A stretch of DNA of 54,972 nt from assembly GCF_016902445.1 (NCBI RefSeq), contig NZ_JACSNX010000018.1, positions 1-54,972 on the forward strand, in the 5' to 3' direction. Below, piece after piece: positions 1 to 7,589 of the stretch; within the stretch, counting starts at the first letter, position 1, and every line of letters starts with the position of its first letter. The translations under genes were made by a program, and so were the position numbers. The DNA comes from Oscillibacter valericigenes (lineage in GTDB: Bacteria; Bacillota; Clostridia; Oscillospirales; Oscillospiraceae). The notes beneath the pieces were generated by a model. That model saw only the letters and a list, made by a program, of their open reading frames with translations, had not been told where the DNA came from and searched no databases.

Positions 1-440
1 ACGGATGCGGCGTGCCCCTTGCGGGCAAGCGGAACGCGCGGAAGGAGGAACCATTGGAACACTGGTGACGGAAATACTGGGAGCGCCGCAGCGCGAGACA
101 GTAAAAGAGAAGCTGGTCAAATGCGTCCTTGCACCCCGACGACCTGGGCACCATCCGCCACGGGTCGGCAGCTACAGGAATCGCAGAAGAGCATAGCGTG
201 CCCGAAGGACGGGCCAAATCGGAGCAGGCACCGATACGTCGACCCCCGTGCGCGCGGAGGGCCACTGCACCGGAGCGCGCCTAACGCTTTTCTCTTTGGA
301 CCGTGCACGGCCCGTTTCTCTTTTGGCAAGACAAAAGAGAAATGGGGGGTGCATCCTGGCTGGACAAGCCCCCCTGGCGGGAGCCAGACTTCCGAGGCCG
401 CCGTCCGGCGGCCCATCCCTTTTCAGGGAGTGCCGAACGC
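1..440. repeat. R1: truncated copy of the large structured repeat
   Basis: No credible gene is seen here. From about position 107 to 425 the sequence closely matches 36797-37106 (R3) in the same orientation, and more distantly the inverted copy R2 at 33054-33758. The most conserved block is around 290-360: a hairpin made of TTTCTCTTTTG and CAAAAGAGAAA arms, followed by a run of G and TGCATCC. Positions 46-106 are specific to this copy. The window begins inside the element, so its left half is missing. The right edge abuts the stop codon of an XRE regulator gene, as in R3. The open frames that cross it are not conserved between copies. Confidence 0.85.
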
Positions 441-443
441 AAT

Positions 444-665
444 TCAACTCCGCTGCTCGCTGCGCCCCAGCAGATAGTCCGTGGTGACTCCAAAGTAATC
501 CGCCAGACAGCACAGTGTCAGCGACGGAATATTCACCTTCCCATATTCCATTCTCTGATAATGGACAAGGGTGATCTGAAGCGCCTCCGCCATATCCGCC
601 TGCCGCAGATGCTTTTCCTCCCGCAGTGTGCGAAGCCGCTGCCCGAATATTTTTAATGTTTCCAT
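444..665 (-). CDS. XRE-family helix-turn-helix regulator
   Basis: A 73-residue protein that is almost entirely one Cro/C1-type helix-turn-helix domain (residues about 8-63), with the pattern RLRTLREEKHLRQADMAEAL then a recognition-helix region and LADYFGVTTDYLLGRSEQRS at the end. The ATG at 665 is chosen because AAGGAG lies 7 bases upstream; the longer frame has no such site. The end of the protein resembles that of the XRE gene at 37112-37321 (LADHFGVTIDYLVGRSDQRG), so the two are probably paralogues. The gene is divergent from the small gene at 740, with a perfect inverted repeat between them, which suggests autoregulation. Its 3' end touches repeat R1. Confidence 0.85.
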   Translation of the reverse strand: METLKIFGQRLRTLREEKHLRQADMAEALQITLVHYQRMEYGKVNIPSLTLCCLADYFGVTTDYLLGRSEQRS

Positions 666-675
666 GGATTTCTCC

Positions 676-724
676 TTGACAGACAACATTTTATGATGTA
701 CCATAAATACATCATAAAATGTTG
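676..724. promoter_or_regulatory. Divergent promoter/operator with a perfect 17-bp inverted repeat
   Basis: The arms at 684-700 (CAACATTTTATGATGTA) and 708-724 are exact reverse complements separated by 7 bases. A TTGACA at 676-681 followed after 17 bases by TACCAT (699-704) could drive the rightward gene, so the repeat would cover the spacer and -10. The position between the XRE gene start (665) and the gene at 740 makes it the likely operator of that regulator (inference). Confidence 0.7.
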
Positions 725-739
725 TATTGAGGTGACCCA

Positions 740-1186
740 ATGAATCCCATCTATTTCCGCCTCTTCGACGGCTACGCCGCCGACATCCTCCAGGACGCCG
801 GCACCTTTGACGCCAAGTCCCTGGAGTCCTTCGCAGAGAGCCTCTCCCTCACCGGCGAGGCCCGTCTCCGCCTGCTGGATGCCTTCTCCAGCCGCTATCT
901 CCAGTGGTCCACGGACGCCTTTGTCCTGGGACTTCACCTGGGCCTCTCCCTGTGGGCCAGGCCCAGCAGCTCCAGCATGCCCTTGATGGCTCCCTGGGCC
1001 GTCCGCTGGGGGATCAGGCCCTCCTTGGCCCAGGCGGTCAGTGTCACGGAATCGGCGTCAAACTCCAATTCCACCACGGCCGGGTTCTGCCGCCCCAGCC
1101 CACTGCCGGTGGACAGCAGCAGACGGCTGTCTGGCTCCTCCTCCAGGACCGTCTCCTGCTCCGTCAGGGCCTCCCGGGCTTTTTGA
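740..1186 (+). CDS. Small protein of the XRE-linked module, apparently run on past its natural end
   Basis: The ATG at 740 has a GAGGTG site upstream and is divergent from the XRE gene. The first about 73 residues (MNPIYFRLFDGYAADI... ending LGLHLGLSLW) look like a compact helical protein and resemble, in size and ending, the 69-residue protein at 37412-37621 (ending LLGLRTGRGLPWA), which occupies the same place beside a paralogous XRE gene. After LSLW the frame stays open to 1186 only because it runs antisense through the hypothetical gene at 934-1335. The tail is low-complexity and Ser/Pro-rich and is probably not native. A lost stop codon or a deletion joining two convergent genes is likely. 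Function unknown. Confidence 0.45.
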   Translation: MNPIYFRLFDGYAADILQDAGTFDAKSLESFAESLSLTGEARLRLLDAFSSRYLQWSTDAFVLGLHLGLSLWARPSSSSMPLMAPWAVRWGIRPSLAQAVSVTESASNSNSTTAGFCRPSPLPVDSSRRLSGSSSRTVSCSVRASRAF

Positions 1187-1335
1187 TAGAGGTTGCCCGT
1201 GCAGCTCACCCGGCGCTCCGCCCGGCGGACCCGCAGCTCTGCGTACTTCTTCCGGCCGGGCTCCATGGCCTCCCCGGGGTTCATCCGGGCAAAGGTCTCC
1301 TCCAGCAGCTGCTTTGCCTGTGCTTCCTGAATCAT
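934..1335 (-). CDS. Hypothetical protein
   Basis: A 133-residue, Glu/Arg-rich soluble protein without a domain I recognise. It begins MIQEAQAKQLLEETFARMNP and has a more ordered middle (VVELEFDADSVTLTAWAKEG). The ATG at 1335 is preferred over a TTG at 1353 because AAAGGAG lies 8 bases upstream of it. It follows the ybaK-type gene by 14 bases and is probably co-transcribed with it. Its last residues overlap, antisense, the frame of the small gene at 740, so its own C-terminus may also have been altered by a deletion. Confidence 0.65.
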   Translation of the reverse strand: MIQEAQAKQLLEETFARMNPGEAMEPGRKKYAELRVRRAERRVSCTGNLYQKAREALTEQETVLEEEPDSRLLLSTGSGLGRQNPAVVELEFDADSVTLTAWAKEGLIPQRTAQGAIKGMLELLGLAHRERPR

Positions 1336-1349
1336 GGGTCTGTCTCCTT

Positions 1350-1844
1350 TCAAACGATGTCCGCTGCGCGGGCACCCAGCAGATCCAGCAGATCCCGGGG
1401 CGCCAGCTCCACCTGGGCGCCGATCTTTCCGGCGGAGATGTAGATGGTGTCATAATCCAGGACCGTCTGGTGGAACACGGTGGGGTACTGCTTCTTCATC
1501 CCCACCGGGGAGCACCCGCCCCGGATGTAGCCGGTGACGGCGTTGATCTCCGCCACGTGCAGAAGCTCGATGGACTTCTCCCCCACCGCGCGGGCGGCCT
1601 TCTTCAGGTCCAGACTCTCCGCCACCGGCACCTCGAATACATAGATGCCCTTGGAGGCCCCCCGGGCCACCAGCGTCTTGAAGCCCCGTGCCGGGTCCTG
1701 CCCCAGCGCCTGGGCCACGTGGACGCCGTACTCCCGGGTACCCTCCGGCCCCTCACTGTCCTCGTAGAATCGGGCGGTGTAGGGGATCTTTTTCTGGTCC
1801 AGGATCCGCATTACGTTGGTCTTTTCCTCTTTTTTCTTCGCCAT
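1350..1844 (-). CDS. ybaK: Cys-tRNA(Pro) deacylase, YbaK/EbsC type
   Basis: A 164-residue single-domain protein of the YbaK/aminoacyl-tRNA deacylase family, which hydrolyses misacylated Cys-tRNA(Pro) in the cytoplasm. Family marks are the N-terminal MRILDQKKIPYTARFYED, the TLVARGASKGIYVFEVPV strand region, the Lys-rich DLKKAARAVGEKSIELL helix, and the glycine motif GYIRGGCSPVGMKKQYPTV typical of YbaK/EbsC proteins. Length matches the family (about 155-165). The ATG at 1844 is chosen because the upstream reading frame is antisense-like and because it sits 8 bases from the end of the MmcQ gene. It lies in a run with the MmcQ and hypothetical genes. Confidence 0.9.
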   Translation of the reverse strand: MAKKKEEKTNVMRILDQKKIPYTARFYEDSEGPEGTREYGVHVAQALGQDPARGFKTLVARGASKGIYVFEVPVAESLDLKKAARAVGEKSIELLHVAEINAVTGYIRGGCSPVGMKKQYPTVFHQTVLDYDTIYISAGKIGAQVELAPRDLLDLLGARAADIV

Positions 1845-1852
1845 TGCGCACC

Positions 1853-2242
1853 TCAGTTCTCCGCGGGCGGGGCTGCCAGCTCCCGCTGGACGTACTTGGG
1901 CAGCTTTTCCACTGCCAGGGCGTAGGACCGGCTGCACAGGTCCCGCAGGACCTCCTCCGGCAGATCCCCGTCCAGCAGGCAGGAGATCCAGGTCCGCTTG
2001 TCCGAGTAGAATCCCGGCAGGATATCCGGATACCGGGCCCGCAGCAGTTCGCCCTCCGCCGCCTCGCATTTCAGGTTCACCAGGTCGTGGCCGCCGTAGG
2101 TCCGGTAGTTCTCCCCCGGAGAACAAACAGCGGCGAATTGTTTTCCCCGCACCTTGTAGAGAAACATCTTCCACACCGGCTGATAGTCCTTCTCCGCACC
2201 GGGGAAGGACAGCAGGTATTCGTCCAGCCATTCGCAGCGCAT
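1853..2242 (-). CDS. MmcQ/YjbR family protein
   Basis: A 129-residue protein of the MmcQ/YjbR (CyaY-like fold) family, often annotated as DNA-binding. Diagnostic features are the N-terminal CEWLDEYLLSFPGAEKDYQPVW, a short strand carrying KQFAAV, the NLKCEAAEGELLRARYPDI segment and the conserved YSDKRTWISCLLDGDLPEE stretch. Biochemical function is not established for the family. The start codon immediately follows a TAA (TAAATG). Its ribosome binding site (AGGGGAGAG) lies inside the duplicated 3' end of uvrB at 2243-2293, which shows that uvrB and this gene were directly abutted before element E1 separated them. Confidence 0.88.
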   Translation of the reverse strand: MRCEWLDEYLLSFPGAEKDYQPVWKMFLYKVRGKQFAAVCSPGENYRTYGGHDLVNLKCEAAEGELLRARYPDILPGFYSDKRTWISCLLDGDLPEEVLRDLCSRSYALAVEKLPKYVQRELAAPPAEN

Positions 2243-2293
2243 TTACTTCTCTCCCCTCAGCTCGATGATCCGGTCACGCAGCACAGCGGCGTA
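2243..2293 (-). repeat. Outer (probably original) copy of the uvrB 3' end
   Basis: These 51 bases encode [16 protein letters not shown] and stop, identical at protein level to the last 16 residues of UvrB (2452-2502). Four codons differ, all silently (TAT/TAC, GTT/GTG, TTG/CTG, AGA/CGT), and the stop is TAA instead of TGA. The copy provides the Shine-Dalgarno sequence for the next gene, so I read it as the native end of uvrB from before E1 was inserted (inference). Confidence 0.9.
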
Positions 2294-2451
2294 TTTTCCC
2301 ACACGGCTCCGCCGTGCGGGAGCCCTTTCATTTTACCAACCGGCCGGAAATGAATTCCGTCCGGTTCAAGGTTTTGCCTCTGGCAAAACACTTGTGCGCC
2401 GGACTCCCGGCGGTTCGAGTACGCCGCACGCCCTGTTTCGCCCTTCTCCGC
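2294..2451 (-). mobile_element. E1: small structured element at the 3' end of uvrB
   Basis: A non-coding segment lying between the uvrB stop and a second copy of the uvrB 3' end. On the uvrB strand it contains four hairpins in order: H1 at 2398-2411 (GCCGG-GAGT-CCGGC), H2 at 2367-2394 (CAAG, 8-bp stem, AGA loop, CTTG), H3 at 2338-2366 (12-nt arms with one A-G mismatch, TTCAT loop) and H4 at 2298-2320 (GGA loop). H1-H3 recur with the same spacing and compensatory changes in E2 and E3. No protein is encoded. That it is mobile is inferred from the three copies and the flanking duplication. Confidence 0.75.
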
Positions 2452-4422
2452 TCACTTCTCTCCCCTCAGCTCGATGATCCGGTCTCTCAAAACAGCGGCA
2501 TACTCGAACTCCAGCATCTTGGATGCTTCCTTCATTTCCTTTTCCAGTCTGGCGATCTCCGCGGCCCGCTCCTGCTCCGTCAGCTTGCGCTTCTTGTGGG
2601 CCCGGAGGGTGTCCTCCTCGGCGGTCTGGGAGATCTCCAGGATCTCCCGGACGCCCTTGATGATGGTCTTGGGCACAATGCCGTGCGCCTGGTTGTAGGC
2701 GTCCTGGATGGACCGGCGGCGCTCCGTCTCGTCGATGGCCGCCCGCATGGAGGGGGTGATCTCGTCGGCGTACATGATGACCAGGCCGTCGGCATTCCGG
2801 GCCGCCCGGCCGATGGTCTGGATGAGGGATGTCTCGGACCGGAGGAAGCCCTCCTTGTCCGCGTCCAGGATGGCCACCAGGCTCACCTCCGGCAGGTCCA
2901 GGCCCTCCCGCAGGAGGTTGATGCCCACCAGCACGTCGAACTCCCCCAGCCGCAGGCTGCGGATGATCTCCATCCGCTCGATGGTCTGGACGTCGGAGTG
3001 CATGTACCGCACCCGGATGCCGGCGTTTTTCAGATACTCCGTCAGGTCCTCCGCCATCTTCTTGGTGAGGGTGGTCACCAGCACCCGCTCGTCCCGGGCG
3101 GCTCTTGCGCGGATCTCGTCCATGAGATCGTCGATCTGGCCGGTGACGGGCCGGACCTCCACCCTGGGATCCAGCAGACCCGTGGGCCGGATCACCTGCT
3201 CTACCACCTGGTCCGCCCGCTCCCGCTCATAGGGGCCCGGCGTGGCGGAGACGAACACCGCCTGGCCGATGCGCCCCTCGAACTCCTCGAATTTTAACGG
3301 CCGGTTGTCGTAGGCGCAGGGCAGCCGGAAGCCGTACTTCACCAGGGAGTCCTTCCGGGCGTGGTCGCCGTTGTACATGGCCCGGACCTGGGGCAGCGTC
3401 ACGTGGCTCTCGTCCACGAACAGCAAAAAGTCGTCCGGGAAGAAGTCCAGCAGCGTCATGGGGGCGGAGCCCTCCGGCCGGCCGGAGATGATGCGGGAGT
3501 AGTTCTCGATGCCGGAGCAGTAGCCCAGTTCCGCCATCATCTCCATGTCGTACTCCGTCCGCTGGCGGAGCCGCTGGGCCTCCACCAGCTGGTTATTGTC
3601 TGTAAAGTATTGGACCTGTTCCTCCAGCTCCCGCCGGATCTCCTGGATGGCCCTGTCCATCTTGTCCTTGGTGGTGACATAGTGGCTGGCGGGATAAATC
3701 GCCACATGGTTCAGCACCCGGTTCACACTGCCGGTGACAGGGTTGAAGTCGCTGATGCGGTCGATCTCGTCCCCGAAGAACTCCACCCGGATGGCGTGGT
3801 CCCGGTAGTAGGCGGGGTAGATCTCCACGGTATCCCCCCGGACCCGGACCATGTTGCGTTCAAAGGCGATGTCGTTGCGCTCGTAGCGGATCTCGATCAG
3901 GCGGCGCAGCAGCTCGTCCCGGTCCCACTCCGCCCCCACCCGGAGAGACACCACCAGGTTGGCGAAGTCATCCGGCTCGCCCAGGCCGTAGATGCAGGAG
4001 ACGGAGGACACCACGATCACATCCCGCCGCTCCAGCAGGGCGCAGGTGGCGGACAGCCGCAGCCGGTCGATCTCGTCGTTGGTGGAGGCGTCCTTGGCGA
4101 TATAGGTGTCCGTGTGGGGGATATAGGCCTCCGGCTGGTAGTAGTCGTAGTAGGAGACGAAGTACTCCACCGCGTTGTTGGGGAAAAACTCCTTGAACTC
4201 GGCACACAGCTGGGCGGCCAGGGTCTTGTTGTGGGCCAGCACCAGCGTGGGCCGCTGGACGGCCTCGATGACCTTGGCCATGGTGAAGGTCTTGCCGGAG
4301 CCGGTGACGCCCAGCAGCACCTGCTCCTTCAGCCCGTTCTCGATGCCCTCCGCCAGCTTGGCGATGGCCTGGGGCTGGTCGCCGGAGGGCTGGTATTCAG
4401 AAACAACTTCAAATTTCGGCAT
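2452..4422 (-). CDS. uvrB: Excinuclease ABC subunit B
   Basis: A 656-residue UvrB, the damage-verifying helicase of nucleotide excision repair that works with UvrA and UvrC. Visible marks: Walker A GVTGSGKT near residue 40, the beta-hairpin region [15 protein letters not shown] near residue 95, the DESHVT Walker B near residue 340, helicase motif [18 protein letters not shown], and the C-terminal UVR motif that contacts UvrC. Length is normal. The ATG at 4422 ([17 protein letters not shown]) is used because GGAGGG precedes it and family members start there. An SOS box overlaps its promoter. The last 17 codons are duplicated beyond element E1. Confidence 0.97.
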   Translation of the reverse strand: MPKFEVVSEYQPSGDQPQAIAKLAEGIENGLKEQVLLGVTGSGKTFTMAKVIEAVQRPTLVLAHNKTLAAQLCAEFKEFFPNNAVEYFVSYYDYYQPEAYIPHTDTYIAKDASTNDEIDRLRLSATCALLERRDVIVVSSVSCIYGLGEPDDFANLVVSLRVGAEWDRDELLRRLIEIRYERNDIAFERNMVRVRGDTVEIYPAYYRDHAIRVEFFGDEIDRISDFNPVTGSVNRVLNHVAIYPASHYVTTKDKMDRAIQEIRRELEEQVQYFTDNNQLVEAQRLRQRTEYDMEMMAELGYCSGIENYSRIISGRPEGSAPMTLLDFFPDDFLLFVDESHVTLPQVRAMYNGDHARKDSLVKYGFRLPCAYDNRPLKFEEFEGRIGQAVFVSATPGPYERERADQVVEQVIRPTGLLDPRVEVRPVTGQIDDLMDEIRARAARDERVLVTTLTKKMAEDLTEYLKNAGIRVRYMHSDVQTIERMEIIRSLRLGEFDVLVGINLLREGLDLPEVSLVAILDADKEGFLRSETSLIQTIGRAARNADGLVIMYADEITPSMRAAIDETERRRSIQDAYNQAHGIVPKTIIKGVREILEISQTAEEDTLRAHKKRKLTEQERAAEIARLEKEMKEASKMLEFEYAAVLRDRIIELRGEK

Positions 4423-4466
4423 TGCAGCAGACCCTCCACCCAACAAACAGATTTTCAGCCACGGCC

Positions 4467-4505
4467 ATCCTACCACACCCGCCATCTTTTTGCAACATTT
4501 GTTCG
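4467..4505 (-). promoter_or_regulatory. uvrB promoter with LexA (SOS) box
   Basis: On the minus strand TTGCAA (4490-4495) and TAGGAT (4467-4472) are separated by exactly 17 bases. The 14 bases at 4492-4505 read CGAACAAATGTTGC, a near match to the Gram-positive LexA site CGAAC-N4-GTTCG, and overlap the -35. DNA-damage induction of uvrB is therefore expected. Confidence 0.75.
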
Positions 4506-4544
4506 ATATTTATGTTCAGTAGCGTACCCCGGGAAAAGGGACTA

Positions 4545-4717
4545 GGGGAAAACCTCCGGTTTTCCCCAGTTAATCTGCCTCCGGCAGATCAAAAAATTGA
4601 AATCATTTTCGGCAGGGCGTGTACCTGCCGAAAATACCCTGACCCAAGCGCCTTGGGCGCGTTCACCAGTCCGCAGACTGGTGGTGGGGGTTCTAAAGGG
4701 GGAGCCTGCTCCCCTTT
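4545..4717. repeat. Array of six consecutive hairpins between radC and uvrB
   Basis: Six perfect or near-perfect stem-loops follow one another in 173 bases: 4545-4567, 4573-4589, 4605-4635, 4648-4660, 4665-4682 and 4695-4717. Several have three-base loops; on the minus strand two of these read GGA. The first one after the radC stop could act as a terminator. No ORF or RNA family is recognised. The remaining bases up to the uvrB promoter hold nothing else that I can name. Confidence 0.75.
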
Positions 4718-5391
4718 TATCCCAGCAGACCGCTGTCCGCCATGGACACGAAGTCCTGGTCCGCCACGATGATGTGGTCCACCAGCTCCACGCCGATGGT
4801 CCGCAGGGCGTCCCGCACCTGGCGGGTGGCGGCCTCATCGTCCGCCGAGGGCAGGGCCACGCCGCTGGGGTGGTTGTGGGATAGGATGGCGGCGCTGGCG
4901 GAGGTCAGCAGCGCTGTCTCCACCACCTTGCGGATGTTCAGGTCGGCGCTGGCCACGTCTCCGTCCGCCAGCCGCTTGCAGGCCAGCAGCTTCCCCTTCC
5001 GGTCCAGGCACAGCAGATAGACCTGCTCCCGGGTCTCGCCGGAGAATCGCTCCAGCAGGTAGGTGCCCGCCCGCTCGGAGGAGTTGAGCACCGTCTCCTG
5101 GGCGGCATCCGCCAGGCGGGCCTTGCGGCTGATCCTGGCCACCAGGGACAGCAGGACCGCCGCGCTCTCCCCGATGCCCTCCACCTTCTGCAGATCCTCC
5201 ACCGGGGCGTTCAGCACGGCGGAGAGAGAGTCGTACCGGTCCATCAGGGCGTGGGCGATGGGGTTGGTGTCCCGCCGGGGGATGGCATAGTACAGCAGCA
5301 GCTCCAGCGCCTCATGGTCTGCAAAGCCCTCCAGCCCCGTCTCCCGAAACCGTCGGCGCATCTTTTCCCGGTGTCCGTCGTGTATGCCCAT
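4717..5391 (-). CDS. radC: RadC family protein (JAB/MPN metalloprotease-like)
   Basis: A 224-residue RadC-type protein. The N-terminal half carries a helix-hairpin-helix-like segment (LNAPVEDLQKVEGIGESAAVLL, about residues 56-77). The C-terminal MPN domain has the JAMM zinc motif SHNHPSG...PSADD, preceded by ILSH. The name reflects an old and doubted link to DNA repair; biochemical function is unknown. The ATG at 5391 (MGIHDGHREKMRRRF) has GGAGG upstream and matches the usual family start; the longer frame is antisense to the M-box region. It is followed by a hairpin array, not by a co-directional gene. Confidence 0.92.
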   Translation of the reverse strand: MGIHDGHREKMRRRFRETGLEGFADHEALELLLYYAIPRRDTNPIAHALMDRYDSLSAVLNAPVEDLQKVEGIGESAAVLLSLVARISRKARLADAAQETVLNSSERAGTYLLERFSGETREQVYLLCLDRKGKLLACKRLADGDVASADLNIRKVVETALLTSASAAILSHNHPSGVALPSADDEAATRQVRDALRTIGVELVDHIIVADQDFVSMADSGLLG

Positions 5392-5555
5392 GAAGGGCCT
5401 CCTCTCCGCTGAAACTGCCCGTCCGCGGGCATGGATCTGGAACGCTTTATTATACCACGGGCTGCCTCTGTTCACAAGGGAAATTCCCATTTGTAAAATG
5501 GAGATGAGGCCCGGCCCACGGGCCTGTAAAATTTGCACGAGTTCTTCACGCCGCC

Positions 5556-5584
5556 TTGACATGGGGAAAATTTTGGCATAATAT
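5556..5584 (+). promoter_or_regulatory. Promoter of the mgtE leader
   Basis: TTGACA at 5556-5561, a 17-base spacer, and TAATAT at 5579-5584. It stands about 27 bases before the M-box leader and matches the vegetative sigma factor consensus well. Confidence 0.8.
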
Positions 5585-5610
5585 GAAGAAAGAGTTTTGG
5601 AAAAACTGCA

Positions 5611-5846
5611 TACCGTCCGGTAGGTAAGGCTACCACAGGGATACGGATCGCTGCCGCGGAGTGATGGAGACATCATGAGAGGGTTTGAACAGGTGCTATC
5701 GAACACGAAGGTATCATCTAACGTGATTTCACTGCCTTGTGAAGCTAAAGCTTGAACGGCAGCAGGGCCCGCTGATGCGGCGTCTCTGTTTTGACACGGA
5801 AAATTCCGACTGCACCGGACGGGAGCGGCCGGGTTTTTTTGTTTTT
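5611..5846 (+). ncRNA. M-box (ykoK) magnesium riboswitch with terminator
   Basis: The leader before mgtE shows the M-box hallmarks: GGTAGGTAAGGCTACCACAG near 5619-5638, ATACGGATCGCTGCCGC just after it, a GTGATGGAGACATCA hairpin near 5661-5675, and a closing segment GAACGGCAGC near 5754-5763. A GC-rich hairpin with a long T run at about 5811-5846 would be the terminator of the expression platform. Known M-boxes turn off Mg2+ transporter genes when Mg2+ is high. Exact boundaries are approximate. Confidence 0.85.
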
Positions 5847-5877
5847 GCAGAGGATCGGCGGAAAGGAGGACGCGCAC

Positions 5878-7260
5878 ATGCTGGAGCAGGACGAGCAGCG
5901 GGACGAGCTGCTGGAAAAAATCGAGGATCTGATCTCCCGAAAACGCTATGCCGAGCTGCGCGATCTTCTGCTGCCGCTGGAGGCGCAGGACATCGCGGGG
6001 CTCTTCATGGAGCTGGACGACAAGGTGCCCATGGTGTTCCGCCTGCTGCCCAAGGAGCAGGCGGCGGAGGTGTTCGTGGAGCTGGACTCCGAGGAGCAGG
6101 AGATGCTGATCCAGAGCTTCTCCAACACCGAGCTGAAGGAAGTGCTGGACGAGCTGTATCTGGACGACGCGGTGGATATCGTGGAGGAGATGCCCGCCAA
6201 TGTGGTCAAGCGCATCCTGCGCCACGCCGATCCCGATGTGCGCAAAAGCATCAATGAGATCCTGAAGTACCCCGACGACTGCGCCGGCAGCATCATGACC
6301 ACGGAATACGTGGACCTGAAGGCCACCATGACCGTGGAGGACGCCCTGAAGCGCATCCGCCGCACCGGCCCGGACAAGGAGACCATCAACATCTGCTATG
6401 TCATCGACGAGGGCCGGCACCTGCTGGGCTATCTCTCCATCCGGACCATCCTGCTGTCCGAGGAGGACGACATCATCGGAGACATCATGGACACCCATGT
6501 GATCTCCGCCAACACCCTGGACGACCAGGAGGATGTGGCCCAGACCCTGAACAAGTACGACTTTCTGGCCCTGCCAGTGGTGGACACGGAGAACCGGCTG
6601 GTGGGCATCGTCACCGTGGATGACGCCATGGACGTCCTGCAGGAGGAGGTCACCGAGGATATCGAGAAGATGGCCGCTATCCTGCCCGGCGACAAGCCGT
6701 ATCTCAAGACCGGCGTGTTCGAGACCTGGAAGGCCCGGACCCCCTGGCTGATGATGCTGATGCTGTCCGCCACCTTTACGGGGATGATCCTGACCCACTT
6801 TGAAAACTCCCTGGCGGCGGTGCCCATCCTCACGTCCTATATCCCCATGCTCTCCGGCACCGGCGGCAACAGCGGCACGCAGGCCTCCACAGCGGTGATC
6901 CGCGCCCTGTCCCTGGGCGAGGTCCGGTTCGGCGACCTGCTGCGGGTGGTGTGGAAGGAGTGCCGGGTGGCGCTGATCTGCGGCGTGTGTCTGGCGGCGG
7001 CCAACTTCGTGAAGATGATCGCGGTGGACTGCTGGCTGCTGAGCAATCCGGCGGTGACGCCGGCGGTGGCGGCGGTGGTTTGCTGCACCCTGGTGGGGAC
7101 GGTGGCCTGCGCCAAGCTGGTGGGCGCCTCCCTGCCCATTCTGGCGGAGAAGATCGGGTTCGACCCGGCGGTGATGGCCTCGCCCTTCATCAGCACCATT
7201 GTGGACGCGCTGTCTCTGCTGATCTACTTCCGGTTCGCCACGTGGATCCTGGGCGTATAA
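5878..7260 (+). CDS. mgtE: Magnesium transporter MgtE
   Basis: A 460-residue Mg2+ channel/transporter. The order is as in the family: an N-terminal MgtE_N domain (residues 1-125), two CBS domains (about 130-250, with IMTTEYVDLKATMTVEDALK and VIDEGRHLLGYLSIRTIL) which sense Mg2+, then five membrane helices from about residue 285, including the conserved PMLSGTGGNSGTQASTAVIRAL segment that lines the pore. The ATG at 5878 has a strong AAAGGAGG 7 bases upstream; the longer frame would run through the riboswitch terminator. Control by the M-box leader is expected. Confidence 0.96.
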   Translation: MLEQDEQRDELLEKIEDLISRKRYAELRDLLLPLEAQDIAGLFMELDDKVPMVFRLLPKEQAAEVFVELDSEEQEMLIQSFSNTELKEVLDELYLDDAVDIVEEMPANVVKRILRHADPDVRKSINEILKYPDDCAGSIMTTEYVDLKATMTVEDALKRIRRTGPDKETINICYVIDEGRHLLGYLSIRTILLSEEDDIIGDIMDTHVISANTLDDQEDVAQTLNKYDFLALPVVDTENRLVGIVTVDDAMDVLQEEVTEDIEKMAAILPGDKPYLKTGVFETWKARTPWLMMLMLSATFTGMILTHFENSLAAVPILTSYIPMLSGTGGNSGTQASTAVIRALSLGEVRFGDLLRVVWKECRVALICGVCLAAANFVKMIAVDCWLLSNPAVTPAVAAVVCCTLVGTVACAKLVGASLPILAEKIGFDPAVMASPFISTIVDALSLLIYFRFATWILGV

Positions 7261-7268
7261 GAAGAAAC

Positions 7269-7300
7269 AAAAAGAGGAGCCTTACGGCTCCTCTTTTTTT
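7269..7300. terminator. Bidirectional terminator between mgtE and the RHH gene
   Basis: AAAAGAGGAGCC-TTAC-GGCTCCTCTTTT: a 12-bp stem with A and T runs on both sides, so it can serve mgtE on the plus strand and the convergent gene on the minus strand. The stop codon of the convergent gene lies inside it. Confidence 0.85.
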
Positions 7301-7464
7301 ACTTCTATTGGTCCGTGCTCCTGTTCATAGGCGGCAATATACCGCTCCAGAGCAACTTCCATCTCTTTATTTGCCGAGCGGTGATTCTTCGCCGCAATGA
7401 TTTTTATTTTTCCAATCATTTCTTCTGAAACGCGCAAAGAAAATGGAGAAAAATAATTTGGCAT
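7282..7464 (-). CDS. Arc/CopG-type ribbon-helix-helix DNA-binding protein
   Basis: A 60-63 residue protein: an N-terminal beta strand (NYFSPFSLRVS) followed by EEMIGKIKIIAAKNHRSANKEMEVALERYI, the strand-helix-helix plan of Arc-like dimeric repressors. The basic/Asn-rich turn and NKEMEVAL helix match Arc-family repressors. Start could be ATG 7464 or GTG 7473; AAGGCGG is better placed for 7464. Its gene is divergent from the small Cys/His protein at 7590, with a symmetrical 25-bp site between them. I infer it represses itself and/or that gene. AT content is higher here than in neighbouring genes. Confidence 0.85.
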   Translation of the reverse strand: MPNYFSPFSLRVSEEMIGKIKIIAAKNHRSANKEMEVALERYIAAYEQEHGPIEVKKEEP

Positions 7465-7527
7465 ATCGTCCACCCGCCTTATTGGATGGTTTATCTTAGC
7501 ACGATTTTTGCTAAATATAAGAATTCA

Positions 7528-7569
7528 TTTTGATATCATATTGATATCAAAATAGCATTGATTTATAAT
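7528..7569 (+). promoter_or_regulatory. Promoter for 7590 gene with a symmetrical operator
   Basis: 7528-7538 (TTTTGATATCA) and 7542-7552 are perfect inverted arms separated by TAT. TTGATA at 7541-7546 with a 17-base spacer and TATAAT at 7564-7569 form a strong rightward promoter whose -35 lies in the right arm. Binding there by the neighbouring RHH protein would block transcription (inference). Confidence 0.75.
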
Positions 7570-7589
7570 GAGACAAAGGAGGTGTCCAA

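Noticed and set aside
1..513. Overlapping open frames in R1, R2 and R3 as genes
   Set aside because: They occur on both strands in several frames in GC-rich repeat DNA, lack ribosome binding sites, and are not preserved between copies.
2243..2502. Diversity-generating retroelement (template and variable repeat at a gene 3' end)
   Set aside because: The layout is similar (copy of a 3' end beyond a hairpin), but differences are silent and not at adenines, one pair is identical, there is no reverse transcriptase, and the affected genes are housekeeping genes.
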